Shown one piece after another: positions 55,062-63,900 of a stretch of 64,000 nucleotides of DNA. Location of the stretch: positions 62,001 through 126,000 of the forward strand of contig CAJYAD010000008.1 of the NCBI GenBank assembly GCA_913064775.1, given 5' to 3'. Source of the stretch: an uncultured Albidovulum sp. GTDB lineage: Bacteria; Pseudomonadota; Alphaproteobacteria; Rhodobacterales; Rhodobacteraceae. Within the stretch, counting starts at the first letter, position 1. Each line of letters starts with the position of its first letter. The notes under the pieces were generated by a model. The model was not told the DNA's origin and did not search any database. It saw only the letters and a list, made by a program, of their open reading frames with translations. Both the position numbers and the translations under genes were made by a program.

Positions 55062-57926
55062 ATGGATAGCTTGGCCAAACCCGCAGGGCTGCCCGCGATC
55101 GCGCGCTTCCCGGTCACCACGATCCAGCGCCAGTTCTGGTTCATGGACCAGATCGCGCCGGGCGACCCCGCGCTGAACATCGCCGTGCGCTGGGAGCTGC
55201 GCGGCAAGCTGCGCGCAGCCAGCCTGGAAACCGCCTTCCGGGGCGTCATCGACCGGCACGAGATCTTCCGCACCCGGTTCACCGAACACGAGGGGCAGCT
55301 GTCGCAGGAGGTGGTCGAACAAGTGCCCTTCCGCCTGGGCGTGGTCGATCTGCGCACCACCCCGGCCGAACACCACGCCGACCGCGTCGACCAGATCGCG
55401 CTGGAAGAGGCGGCGCAACCGTTCGACCTGTCGCAGCCGGGCCTTCTGCGGGTGACGCTGGTGCAGCTGGCTTCGGACCGCGCCATCGTGCTGATCACCG
55501 CCCATCACATCGTCTTCGACGGCTATTCGATCGGCGTGCTGGGGCAGGAAGTCGGCCTTCTTGCCGCCGCAGCCGAGGCCGGGCGCCCGGCGGCGGATCT
55601 GCCCGAACTGCTGCTGCAATACGGCGATTACGCGCTGTGGCAGCGGGAATATCTGGCCTCGGGCGTGCTGGACGAGGACGCGGCCTATTGGACGGCGCAA
55701 TTGCGCGGCGCGCCCTATTTCGAACTGGCCGCCGACAAGCCGCGCCCGGCCCTGCGCAGCAGCGCCGTGGCGCGCGCGGGTTGCGATATCCCGACCGCCG
55801 TGGTCACACGGATGGAGGCCGCGGCGCGGGCGCGGGGTGTCTCGCTCTTCGCCTTCGGCACGGCGGCGGTCAGCGCCGCCTTCCACCGCATCACCGGCGC
55901 CGCAGAGGTGCTGATGTCCACCCCGATCGCCGGCCGGTTCGACACCGATCTGGAATCCCTGATCGGCCCCTTCATCAACACCCATGTGCTGCGCCTGCCC
56001 TTCCCCGGCGACACCGGCTTTGACGCCCATGTCGCCGCCACCGGCCGCGTCGTCGAACAGGCGCTAAGCCATCAGTCGCTGCCATTCTCGCGGCTGGTCG
56101 AACTGCTGAACCCGCCGCGCGATCCGTCGCGGGCGCCGCTGGCCTCGATGTCGTTCAGCCTGCAGCATGTGTTCCACCGCGATCACGATTTCGGCGGGTT
56201 TGAGCTGATCTCGCAGCCCTCGCACACGCCGGGGTCGGCCCAGGATCTGAACATCGTGCTGATCGGGCGGCCGCGCGGCTGGCGGCTGAGCGTCGAATAC
56301 AATCCCGACCTGTTCGAGGCGACCACCGCCGAGGCGCTGGTGCGCACCCTCGCCGAGGCCTTCGAAGCCCTTAGCGCCGAAGGGCCGGTGCCGGCGCCGG
56401 CCGAGCTGCCGCTTGATCCCGCGCTGGCCGGTCGGGCGGCAGGCGCGCCGCGCCCCTTCGCCAAGGTCGAGGCGGTGCTGTCCGCCCATCCCGAGGTGGC
56501 CGCCGTCGCCGCCGTTTCCGCCACGCCCGACGGGGACGGTGGGGGAGCGGGCGCCTGCTACGCCTTCGTCAGCCCCCGCCCCGCCAGCCTGGTGCCGCTG
56601 GAAACCCTTCCTGCCGAGCTGATGGGCTTCGCCGCCCGCCGCCTGACCCCGGACGAGATGCCTTCGGGCGTGTCGGTCCTGGCTGCGCTGCCGCGCACCG
56701 CCTCGGGCGATCTGGACCGCGCGCGCCTGCCCCGCCCCGTGCTGGCGCCTGTGCTGGCCCCCGCTATAGCCCCCGTTCTGGCACCCGTGTCGGCGCCCGC
56801 GCAGCCCGCGCAGCCCGCGCAGCCCGCGCAGCCCGCGCAGCCCGCGCAGGGCGAGGATCTGGAGGCCGCCCTCTCCACCCTCTGGTCGGATCTGCTGGGC
56901 CGGGCCGAGATCCCGCGTGACGTGTCATTCTTCGACCTTGGCGGCCATTCGCTGCTGGCGGTGCGGCTGATCGCGCGGATCCGCGAGCGCTGGGGCGTCC
57001 GGCTCAGCGTCGCGACACTGTACCAGACCCCCACCCTTGCCGCCCTGACCGCCCGTCTGGCGCAGGAAACCGGCCCCGCTGTTGCCCCATCCCAAGCGCC
57101 CGCCGAGGACGACTGGCGCATCGAGCCGTTGCTGACCGAGGGCACCGGCCAGCCGATCATCGGGGTCAACGATGTCGGGCTGATCATCGACACCTGCGGC
57201 CATATGCAAGACCGCCACCCCGCCACCTGCGTGCGTCTGTTCGACGGCACCCGCGGCATCGACCACAGCCCGCGCAGCTTCGAGGAAATCGCCTGGGAAT
57301 ACGCGAACACGATCCGCCGCGCCCAGCCCGAGGGGCCCTACCTTCTGTTCGGCGTCTGCGTGCATGGCAACATCGCGCTGGAAGCCGCGCGCATCCTGCA
57401 GGCCGAGGGCGCCGAGGTGACTGGCGTGGTCATCAAGGACGTCTGGGAACCCGGCTATGCCGCTGGGCTGAAGACCCAGCGCGCCACCCGCTGGGCCGAG
57501 CGGATCTATGCCCTGCGCAACAAGATCCGCATGGTGCGGATGGGCCTGCTGTCGGTCTCGGCGATGCTGGGCAGCTACCGCATCATCCGGCGTACCGGCA
57601 TCCTGCAGATGGCGCACAGGCTGGGTCTGATCGAACGGGTCCGGGCCTCGGATCTGGCGCCGGAACAGGAACGTTTCGTGTCCTACATCTCGGCGGCGCG
57701 CAATGTCTACCGACCCGAACCGCTGGATCTGCCGGTGCTGCATGTGGTCACCCGGATCACCGCCCAGGGCAAACGCTTCCTGCCCTCGATCGGTTGGGAA
57801 CATGTGGTCGCGCCGGGCCAGTTGAAGACCGTGAAGATCGACCAGATCTTCGTGCAGGGGCGCTGGCGGCTGGGCACCCAAGAGCTGGCGCAAGAGATCG
57901 ACAGCTGGCTGGAGGCGCGCGGCTAA
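55062..57926 (+). CDS. NRPS termination module with adenylation remnant: C-(A remnant)-T-TE
   Basis: 954 aa. C domain (about 14-440) has an intact HHIVFDG (148-154). Residues about 467-560 resemble only the C-terminal subdomain of an A domain; the A10-like ALPRTASGDLDRARL has Asp550 where Lys is catalytic, and the large N-terminal subdomain is missing, so it cannot adenylate. A linker of PAQ repeats leads to a T domain (FFDLGGHSLLAV, Ser630) and a thioesterase-like domain (about 690-950) with FGVCVHG: Cys766 replaces the usual Ser and His768 a Gly. No typical C-terminal GDH His was found. T may be loaded by another A domain, or the C domain may use a free acceptor. TE may hydrolyse, cyclise or transfer. 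Confidence 0.92.
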   Translation: MDSLAKPAGLPAIARFPVTTIQRQFWFMDQIAPGDPALNIAVRWELRGKLRAASLETAFRGVIDRHEIFRTRFTEHEGQLSQEVVEQVPFRLGVVDLRTTPAEHHADRVDQIALEEAAQPFDLSQPGLLRVTLVQLASDRAIVLITAHHIVFDGYSIGVLGQEVGLLAAAAEAGRPAADLPELLLQYGDYALWQREYLASGVLDEDAAYWTAQLRGAPYFELAADKPRPALRSSAVARAGCDIPTAVVTRMEAAARARGVSLFAFGTAAVSAAFHRITGAAEVLMSTPIAGRFDTDLESLIGPFINTHVLRLPFPGDTGFDAHVAATGRVVEQALSHQSLPFSRLVELLNPPRDPSRAPLASMSFSLQHVFHRDHDFGGFELISQPSHTPGSAQDLNIVLIGRPRGWRLSVEYNPDLFEATTAEALVRTLAEAFEALSAEGPVPAPAELPLDPALAGRAAGAPRPFAKVEAVLSAHPEVAAVAAVSATPDGDGGGAGACYAFVSPRPASLVPLETLPAELMGFAARRLTPDEMPSGVSVLAALPRTASGDLDRARLPRPVLAPVLAPAIAPVLAPVSAPAQPAQPAQPAQPAQPAQGEDLEAALSTLWSDLLGRAEIPRDVSFFDLGGHSLLAVRLIARIRERWGVRLSVATLYQTPTLAALTARLAQETGPAVAPSQAPAEDDWRIEPLLTEGTGQPIIGVNDVGLIIDTCGHMQDRHPATCVRLFDGTRGIDHSPRSFEEIAWEYANTIRRAQPEGPYLLFGVCVHGNIALEAARILQAEGAEVTGVVIKDVWEPGYAAGLKTQRATRWAERIYALRNKIRMVRMGLLSVSAMLGSYRIIRRTGILQMAHRLGLIERVRASDLAPEQERFVSYISAARNVYRPEPLDLPVLHVVTRITAQGKRFLPSIGWEHVVAPGQLKTVKIDQIFVQGRWRLGTQELAQEIDSWLEARG
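56796..56849 (+). repeat. In-frame 9 bp tandem repeat (six copies) in the NRPS linker
   Basis: Six exact copies of CCCGCGCAG encode six Pro-Ala-Gln units between the A remnant and the T domain of protein 2. A flexible inter-domain linker; the copy number is likely to vary by slippage without shifting the frame. Confidence 0.9.
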
Positions 57927-57929
57927 GCG

Positions 57930-58595
57930 CTATCCCGGCAGCGGCAACTGGCCCTCGCACAGCCGCGTCTCGACCGTGCGGCCAGCGGCGCGCACGGCCA
58001 GCGCGCCCTGCATCCCCGCCCCGGGGCCAAGGTCTTGCAGCAGCCAATCCGAGACCCGGCCGCCCTCGATCCGCGATAGCCGCGCTTCGGGGCCGAGGGT
58101 CACGTCGAAGGCATCCAGCGGATGCGACAGCCCGGTGCCCAGCGCCTTGATCACCGCCTCCTTGCGGGTCCAGAGGCGGAAGAAACCCACCTGCCAGGCC
58201 GCGCCCGACAGGGGCGCCAGCGCGGCGATCTCGGCGGGGGCAAAGAAGCGTTCGGCCACAGCGGGTTCGACGGGGCGATGGGCCTCGATATCCAGGCCCA
58301 GATCCACGGTGTCTTGGGCGACGGCAAGCGCCGCCCAGCCCCCGGCATGGCTGAGGTTGAAGGCGGGACCATCGGCGAGGAAGGGCTTGCCCTGGGGGCC
58401 GTAGTCGAAGCGCAAATCCCCGGGCCGCTGACCGGTATAGCCCGCCAGCACCCGGCGCAGCCCGCCACGCGCGGCGCGGTAGCGGGCGGCATCGCGGGGC
58501 TGGACGAAACGCGCGGCGCGGGTTTCCTCATCCGCCGAAAGGCCGGTACCGGGCGCCGTCAGCGGCCAGAAGAACAGATCTACGCGCAGCGCCAT
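57930..58595 (-). CDS. Sfp-type 4'-phosphopantetheinyl transferase
   Basis: 221 aa. Attaches the phosphopantetheine arm of CoA to carrier-domain Ser residues. The family motifs are present: GKPFLADGPAFNLSHAGGWA, the Mg-binding DLGLDIEAHRPVEPAVAERF, and FRLWTRKEAVIKALGTGL. Its substrates are almost certainly the four carrier domains of the adjacent NRPS-PKS. It ends three bases from that operon but is on the other strand, 14 bases after the GT4 gene, and so is the last gene of an apparent wzy-wzc-GT4-PPTase operon. Confidence 0.94.
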   Translation of the reverse strand: MALRVDLFFWPLTAPGTGLSADEETRAARFVQPRDAARYRAARGGLRRVLAGYTGQRPGDLRFDYGPQGKPFLADGPAFNLSHAGGWAALAVAQDTVDLGLDIEAHRPVEPAVAERFFAPAEIAALAPLSGAAWQVGFFRLWTRKEAVIKALGTGLSHPLDAFDVTLGPEARLSRIEGGRVSDWLLQDLGPGAGMQGALAVRAAGRTVETRLCEGQLPLPG

Positions 58596-58609
58596 GCGGG
58601 GGAAGCCCG

Positions 58610-59779
58610 TCAGACGCCGGCCAGCCGCAGCGCCGGCCGCCCCGTCCGCCGGCTGTCAAATCCAATCCCCTCCAGCGCGTCATGAATGCCGAGCTGGAAG
58701 GTGGCCTCGTCGAAGCGCCGGGCCTGCGCCGCCAGCAAGGCCGGGTCCGGGTCCGAGAGCGGCGCGGCTTCGAACCGCTCGACCGCGTCGATCAGCGCCT
58801 CGACGCTTTGCTGGTGGAAGAACAGACCGGTCTCGCCCTCGCGCAGCGTGTCCAGCGCGCCGCCCCGGCCATAGGCGATCACCGGGCGGCCCGAGGCCAT
58901 GGCCTCGACCGGGACAATGCCGAAATCCTCTTCGCCCGGGAACACCAGCGCCTTGCAGCGCGCAAGATGATGGCGCAGCTCATCGAACGGCACCTTGCCG
59001 AGGAAGGTGACATTCGGCGCCCCACGTGCCTTCAGCCTTGCCACGGTCTTGTCCGGCCCGCCGATGACCACCAGCTTGCGGCCCATCCGGGCGAAGGCCT
59101 CGATGGCCAGATCGGGGCGCTTGTAGGGCGCGAGTTCCCCGGCCCAGAGGTAGTAATCGCCCAGTTCGGCGCGCGGCGCGGGGGTGAAATCGGCCACCGC
59201 AACGGGCGGATGCACCACCTGCGCCTCGCGGCGCCAATATTTCTGGATGCGCTGCGCGACATGGGTGGAATTCGCGGCAAAACCGTCCACCCGGGCGGCC
59301 GAGGTCACATCCCATTGCCGCAGCCGGTGCGCGAGGCCCGGCATCAGCGCCCGGGTCAACAGACCGGCGCTGTCGCGGTAGGTGTGGTATTGATCCCAAA
59401 GATAGCGCATCGGCGAATGGCAATAGCACAGATGCGGCGCGTCGGGCGGCGCGATCACGCCCTTTGCAGGCCCGGCCTCGGACGAGATCACCAGATCATA
59501 GCCGGTCAGGTCGATCTCTTCCAAGGCGCGCGGCATCAGCGGCAGATACTTCTGATACATCCGCGCCGCCATCGGCAGCCGGCCCACCCGTGTCTCGGTG
59601 ATCCGATGCGCGCCGATCACCGGCCCCACCGCGCCCGGCACATGGACATGGGTGTAGATATCGGCCTGCGGGAACATCCGGCACAGCGATTCCAGCACCT
59701 TTTCACCGCCGCGCATCCCCACCAGCCAATAGTGGATCAGGGCGACGCGGGGTTCGCGGGTGGAAAGATGCTCGAACAT
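58610..59779 (-). CDS. Glycosyltransferase family 4
   Basis: 389 aa. GT-B fold: N-terminal VALIHYWLVGMRGGEKVLESL, then PHLCYCHSPMRYLWDQYHTY, and the C-terminal donor-binding part (YYLWAGELAPYKRPDLAIEA, ARCKALVFPGEEDFGIVPVEAMASGRPVIAYG with its E-x7-E). It would add a sugar to the lipid-linked unit with retention of anomeric configuration. Begins three bases after wzc, so it is in the same operon. Confidence 0.9.
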   Translation of the reverse strand: MFEHLSTREPRVALIHYWLVGMRGGEKVLESLCRMFPQADIYTHVHVPGAVGPVIGAHRITETRVGRLPMAARMYQKYLPLMPRALEEIDLTGYDLVISSEAGPAKGVIAPPDAPHLCYCHSPMRYLWDQYHTYRDSAGLLTRALMPGLAHRLRQWDVTSAARVDGFAANSTHVAQRIQKYWRREAQVVHPPVAVADFTPAPRAELGDYYLWAGELAPYKRPDLAIEAFARMGRKLVVIGGPDKTVARLKARGAPNVTFLGKVPFDELRHHLARCKALVFPGEEDFGIVPVEAMASGRPVIAYGRGGALDTLREGETGLFFHQQSVEALIDAVERFEAAPLSDPDPALLAAQARRFDEATFQLGIHDALEGIGFDSRRTGRPALRLAGV

Positions 59780-59782
59780 GCC

Positions 59783-62053
59783 CTAGTCCGAATAGGCGTA
59801 GCCGCCGGCGTAAACGTCGGGGCTAAGTCGCGGATCGACCTGGGTCAGCACGGTGCCGGCCATCACCAGCCCCGCCTCTTCGCAATCCGACAGGCCCTTG
59901 GCGACCGCCTGCCGCGGGGTATGGCCCCAACGCACCAGATACAGGCAGGTGTCGACCGCCTGACCGATCACCAGCGCATCCGACACCGCCAGAAGCGCCG
60001 GTGCATCGACCAGCACCAGATCGTATTTGCGCTTCAAGGTCTCGAACATCGGCAACAGCCAGTCGACCGCCAGTTCATCGGCCGCATCCGGCCGCCCGCG
60101 CGACGCCGCCAGCACGTCAAAGCCAAGTTCCTTGTCGTGGTGGATCGCCTCGGCCAGACCGCATTCGTTGTTGATGAACGAAGCGAAATCCTTCTCGGCC
60201 TGCCAGCCGAACAGCCGGTACAGCATCGAGCGGCGCAGGTCGCAATCCACGACCACCACCTTCTTGCCCGCCAGCGCCGCCATCCGCGCCAGCGCCAGAA
60301 CCGTCGTCGTCTTGCCCTCGGCCGGGGTCGAAGAGGCCATCATCACCGACCGCGCGCCTTCCTTGCCGTCGCGCATCAAAAGCGCGGTGCGCAGGTGGCG
60401 GATGCGCTCGGCGTAAAGGCCGTAGGGATCCTGCGCCAGTTCGCGCCAGGCACCCAGAGGCGATTTCCAGGGCCCCCGCGGCACCGCGGCCAGCACCGGC
60501 AGATCGGTCTCGCGCTCCAGCTCGCCGAGGCCGCGGAAGGTGCTTGCGGTCAGCTCCAGGAAGAACACCAGGCCGGTGCCGAAGATCAGCCCGACCAGAC
60601 CGCCCAGAATCGCCAGCAGCTTGGTGCGCGGCGAGGACGGACGAGAGGCGATGTCGGCCCGCGCAATCACCTTGGCATCGGGGCGCTGCATCTGTTCCTG
60701 GGTCTGGGTGTCGGTCAGCCGCGCCAGCAATTGCTGATACGCCGCCTGCGCCGCGGTGGCCTGGCGCTCTAGCTGGCGCAGACCGATGGTCGAGCGCGAC
60801 AACGCCACCACCCGCGTTTCCATCTTGTTGATCGACTGCTCCAGCGTCCGGGCGCGGATCCCGGCGATGTCGGCATCGTTCTTGCGCTGAGAGATCAGCT
60901 TTTGCACCTCTTCGTTGAGGTCATGCTGAACGCCCTTGATCTCGGCCGCCAGGCGCACCCGTTCGGGATGCTGGGGGCCGTAATGCTGGGCCCAGATTGC
61001 ATCCTGGCGCTGTAGCCCCATCAGCTTGGCCGACAGCGTGTCCAAAGCCGGCGACGACACGATTGAGCTGACCTCGGTCAGCCCGCCCTTCTTGATCACC
61101 TGCTGGATCCGCTCATAGCGCGCCTGCGCCGCGATCTGGTCGCCGCGCGCGATGATCAGCTGATTGTTCAGCTGACCCAGCTGCTGGCGCGCGGCCTCAA
61201 GCGTGCCGCCATCGACCAGCAGGTTCTGCGCCCGGAACTGCTCGACCTTGGCCTCGGCCGCCTCGACCTGCTTTTGCAATTCCACGACCCGGCCCGTCAG
61301 GAAGTGCGTGGCCTTGGCCGCCGAATCCTGGCGCCCGGTGACCTGAGAGGCGATGTATTGATCCGCCAGCCCGTTCGCCAGCAGCGCGGCCAGCACCGGA
61401 TCGGGGTTCGACACCTTGATGTCGATCACATAGGACTGCCCCTCGCGGGTGATGCGCAGCTCCTTGCTGACGGCCCAGGTCAGGCGCTGCAATTGCTTTT
61501 GCGCCGGGGTCAGCACCGGGGCGCCTGGCTGGGGTTTGGACGTGCCCGACCCGGCCCCCAGCCCCAGAAGCGACTTCACCGCACCCAGGCCGCGCGCCAG
61601 CAGAGACGGCGTCTTCAGCGCCGGATCCATCTGCGCCAGCCGCTTGAGGCCGATCGCCTGGATCGCCTCGCCGATCAGCACATTCGATTGCAGCACCGCG
61701 ACTTCGCTGTTGACCACCTGATCGTTCAGCTGCGGAGGCATGCTGCGGTTCGGCGCGCCTTCGGTCACCTGGCTGGGGCGGCTTTCGATCAGCACCTTGG
61801 CAAGGCCGGTGTAGGTGGGCGTCATCAGATGGCTGACCGCCAGAGCCAGCACCACCCCGCCCAGAACCCCGGCCAGCACCACCCGCCGCCGGCGCCAGAG
61901 CATGCGGAACAACTCCCGTACATCGACACGGTCCGGCTCTTGCGGGCGACCGCCACCGCTGCGGCGGCGATGCGGGTCCCGGCCACGGCCACCGCCGCCG
62001 CCCAAGGCGCCGCTCAGCGCGCCCGATTCGAAGGGCAAGACCCTGCTGTTCAT
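59783..62053 (-). CDS. Polysaccharide co-polymerase with tyrosine autokinase domain (Wzc-like)
   Basis: 756 aa from the ATG at 62053. A Gly/Arg-rich N-terminal region; Wzz-type chain-length domain with membrane segments near residues 60-80 (VVLAGVLGGVVLALAVSHLM) and 495-520 (LAILGGLVGLIFGTGLVFFL); long periplasmic coiled coil between. The cytoplasmic BY-kinase has Walker A STPAEGKTTTVLALA and Walker A' VVVVDCDLRRSMLYRLFG. The tail is short but Tyr-containing (PDVYAGGYAYSD). It controls chain length and export together with Wzx and Wzy. Confidence 0.93.
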   Translation of the reverse strand: MNSRVLPFESGALSGALGGGGGRGRDPHRRRSGGGRPQEPDRVDVRELFRMLWRRRRVVLAGVLGGVVLALAVSHLMTPTYTGLAKVLIESRPSQVTEGAPNRSMPPQLNDQVVNSEVAVLQSNVLIGEAIQAIGLKRLAQMDPALKTPSLLARGLGAVKSLLGLGAGSGTSKPQPGAPVLTPAQKQLQRLTWAVSKELRITREGQSYVIDIKVSNPDPVLAALLANGLADQYIASQVTGRQDSAAKATHFLTGRVVELQKQVEAAEAKVEQFRAQNLLVDGGTLEAARQQLGQLNNQLIIARGDQIAAQARYERIQQVIKKGGLTEVSSIVSSPALDTLSAKLMGLQRQDAIWAQHYGPQHPERVRLAAEIKGVQHDLNEEVQKLISQRKNDADIAGIRARTLEQSINKMETRVVALSRSTIGLRQLERQATAAQAAYQQLLARLTDTQTQEQMQRPDAKVIARADIASRPSSPRTKLLAILGGLVGLIFGTGLVFFLELTASTFRGLGELERETDLPVLAAVPRGPWKSPLGAWRELAQDPYGLYAERIRHLRTALLMRDGKEGARSVMMASSTPAEGKTTTVLALARMAALAGKKVVVVDCDLRRSMLYRLFGWQAEKDFASFINNECGLAEAIHHDKELGFDVLAASRGRPDAADELAVDWLLPMFETLKRKYDLVLVDAPALLAVSDALVIGQAVDTCLYLVRWGHTPRQAVAKGLSDCEEAGLVMAGTVLTQVDPRLSPDVYAGGYAYSD

Positions 62054-62288
62054 TCCGTCACACTCCCGCGGGGCAGTAACACCCCGAACCCGACAGGCCA
62101 GCGTCGATCGGGGCGGCTCGGGGCCGCATCCCTGCGTCCGTCGCCATGTCCGCGCACCCGAAAGCGCCCGGCACCCCAAGCTCAACCCAGTCCTACCCCC
62201 GAAACTGCCCCCAGTCAGGACATTGTCGACATGTGGCGAAAGAGGTCAAATTTTTGGTCATTTTATGGCGAATTGCGCGCAATCAGGG
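62054..62288. other. Intergenic region between the wzc and wzy-like genes
   Basis: 235 bases, AT-rich in its right half (62245-62285). It holds the perfect 12 bp palindrome ATTGCGCGCAAT (62272-62283). Read leftward there is a possible promoter (TTGACC, 16 bases, GACAAT) that could drive wzc, so the wzy-like gene may be a separate unit. No gene found. Confidence 0.5.
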
Positions 62289-63740
62289 TCACAATCGGCC
62301 AGCCTCTTTCGGATTGGCCCCCCGACGGCGCCAATTGCCCGGCCCGACCGCCTCGGTCTGATCAAGTGATTCTCTCATCGCGCCCCGGCTCAGCCCGGTG
62401 GCGAGCCCGGCCATGGCGAAGAAGAACACCCCCAGATCGGGCGTCGGCGCGGTCAGGTTGGCCGAGATGAAAAGCGCAAGGCACCCCGATTTCAGCGCCC
62501 CGATCACCGCAGCGCGATCGGGCTCGGCGCCCTCGGGCGCGCGGGCCAGGGCGGCCACGAAGATCAGGAACAGGCCGGTGCCGATCGCCCCGATGCTGCC
62601 TAGGCTGGCCAGCAACCAGTTCGAGGCCCGCATGCTGCCCAGCCCCGCGCCGATGCCACGCGTGTCGAGGAAATTCGCCCAGGCCTGGGTGTTCCAGCTC
62701 ATCCGTTCGACGCCCGAGGCGGTGCCCATCTTGTCGAACAGCGAGCGGTCGAGGAAGGCAGAGACCGGCTCGATCGTCAGATAGGCCAGCCCCAGCGCCA
62801 TCAGCGCCAGCGCGATCCCGCCCGCCAGGCCCAGCGTCACCGCCAGCCCGCGGCGCGACACGCCGCGCCCGTCGTAGCGCATCATCCGCAGCGCGCCGAA
62901 GGCCAGCACGAAGACCGCCGCCGCGACATAGGCCGAGGACGAGGTCGAGCGCAGCAGCGCCACCGTCGAGACGATCAGCGCCAGCGACACCAGCCACGAC
63001 CGCCCTCGTGCCACCCAGATGTGCAGCCAGAAGGCAAACAGCCCCAGCGTGTAATAGCCGAAGGCCGAGGCCTCGGGGAAGCCGCCGATCATCCGCTTCA
63101 GCCCGGCCATCGAGACATCAGACAGGATCGCGTAATTCGCGGTCTGGATCGGCTTCAGCAGCGTCGGCATGCCGATGTCGAAGGACAAGATATCCAGCCA
63201 GCCAAGGCCCGCGTTCAGGAAAGTCGCCACCGCGACGGCGATCAGCACATTGCGCGCGTCGGGCCGCAGCCTGAAGGCGGTGGCCAGCGCGAAGAAGGCG
63301 GCGGCATCCAAGAAGATGCGGAACAGCTGGGTCAGGTTGCCGCTGGTCGGATGCAGCGGGATCTCGACGATGCCGACCAGGTTGTTGGCGCGCGACAGGC
63401 CGAAGACATTGGTCGCCCCAAGAAAGAGGCGCGGGAAGAACAGCGCCGAGATCGCGCAGACGATCACGAAAAGCAGCATCCAGAAGCCGGGCTGAAAGGC
63501 CCGCATGGTGCCCGCGATCCGCGCCGGCGCATCCGGCTGCACCCAGAGCATGGCAAACATCATCAGCGCGGCCAGATCGGTGACCAGGATCGAGGCCCCC
63601 CCGGCGGCCGGCAGGTTGAACGCCGCCGCCGCGCCGAACGGTGTGGTGGCAAGAAATACCCACAGGCCACGATGGGGCCCGAGCACGGCCAGCGCCAGAA
63701 GCACGACCAGCGCGAGGCCGGTGGAGGGAACGAATTGCAT
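62289..63740 (-). CDS. O-antigen ligase / polymerase-like membrane protein (Wzy type)
   Basis: 483 aa from the ATG at 63740 (AGGA upstream). About 11 hydrophobic segments, for example STGLALVVLLALAVLGPHRG, WMLLFVIVCAISALFFPRLF and TVALLRSTSSSAYVAAAVFV, with a larger periplasmic loop (EPVSAFLDRSLFDKMGTASG, then VERMSWNTQAWANFLDTRGIG). This pattern is that of O-antigen ligase/Wzy proteins, which polymerise lipid-linked repeat units. Whether it is polymerase or ligase cannot be decided. It lies upstream of wzc on the same strand. Confidence 0.85.
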   Translation of the reverse strand: MQFVPSTGLALVVLLALAVLGPHRGLWVFLATTPFGAAAAFNLPAAGGASILVTDLAALMMFAMLWVQPDAPARIAGTMRAFQPGFWMLLFVIVCAISALFFPRLFLGATNVFGLSRANNLVGIVEIPLHPTSGNLTQLFRIFLDAAAFFALATAFRLRPDARNVLIAVAVATFLNAGLGWLDILSFDIGMPTLLKPIQTANYAILSDVSMAGLKRMIGGFPEASAFGYYTLGLFAFWLHIWVARGRSWLVSLALIVSTVALLRSTSSSAYVAAAVFVLAFGALRMMRYDGRGVSRRGLAVTLGLAGGIALALMALGLAYLTIEPVSAFLDRSLFDKMGTASGVERMSWNTQAWANFLDTRGIGAGLGSMRASNWLLASLGSIGAIGTGLFLIFVAALARAPEGAEPDRAAVIGALKSGCLALFISANLTAPTPDLGVFFFAMAGLATGLSRGAMRESLDQTEAVGPGNWRRRGANPKEAGRL

Positions 63741-63837
63741 CTTTGTCCTGTCGCCGGGGAAGGTTCCGAGGGGCGGTTCGGGGCGCCAGCATAGCGTCGC
63801 CGCGCCGAAAGGCGAGTCGCAGGTGTCAAAGGCCGCA

Positions 63838-63889
63838 GGCGGGGCGCTGCCCCTGCACCCCCGGCGTATTTGCCGAACAATGAAAGCGG
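63838..63889 (+). repeat. Dispersed intergenic element, full copy
   Basis: Hairpin GGGGC (63841-63845) GCT GCCCC (63849-63853), then TGCACCCCCGGCGTATTTG and a TGAAAG end. Faces a second copy (63901) in inverted orientation, as expected between two gene ends or in a spacer. Confidence 0.8.
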
Positions 63890-63900
63890 GCACCTCTGCC

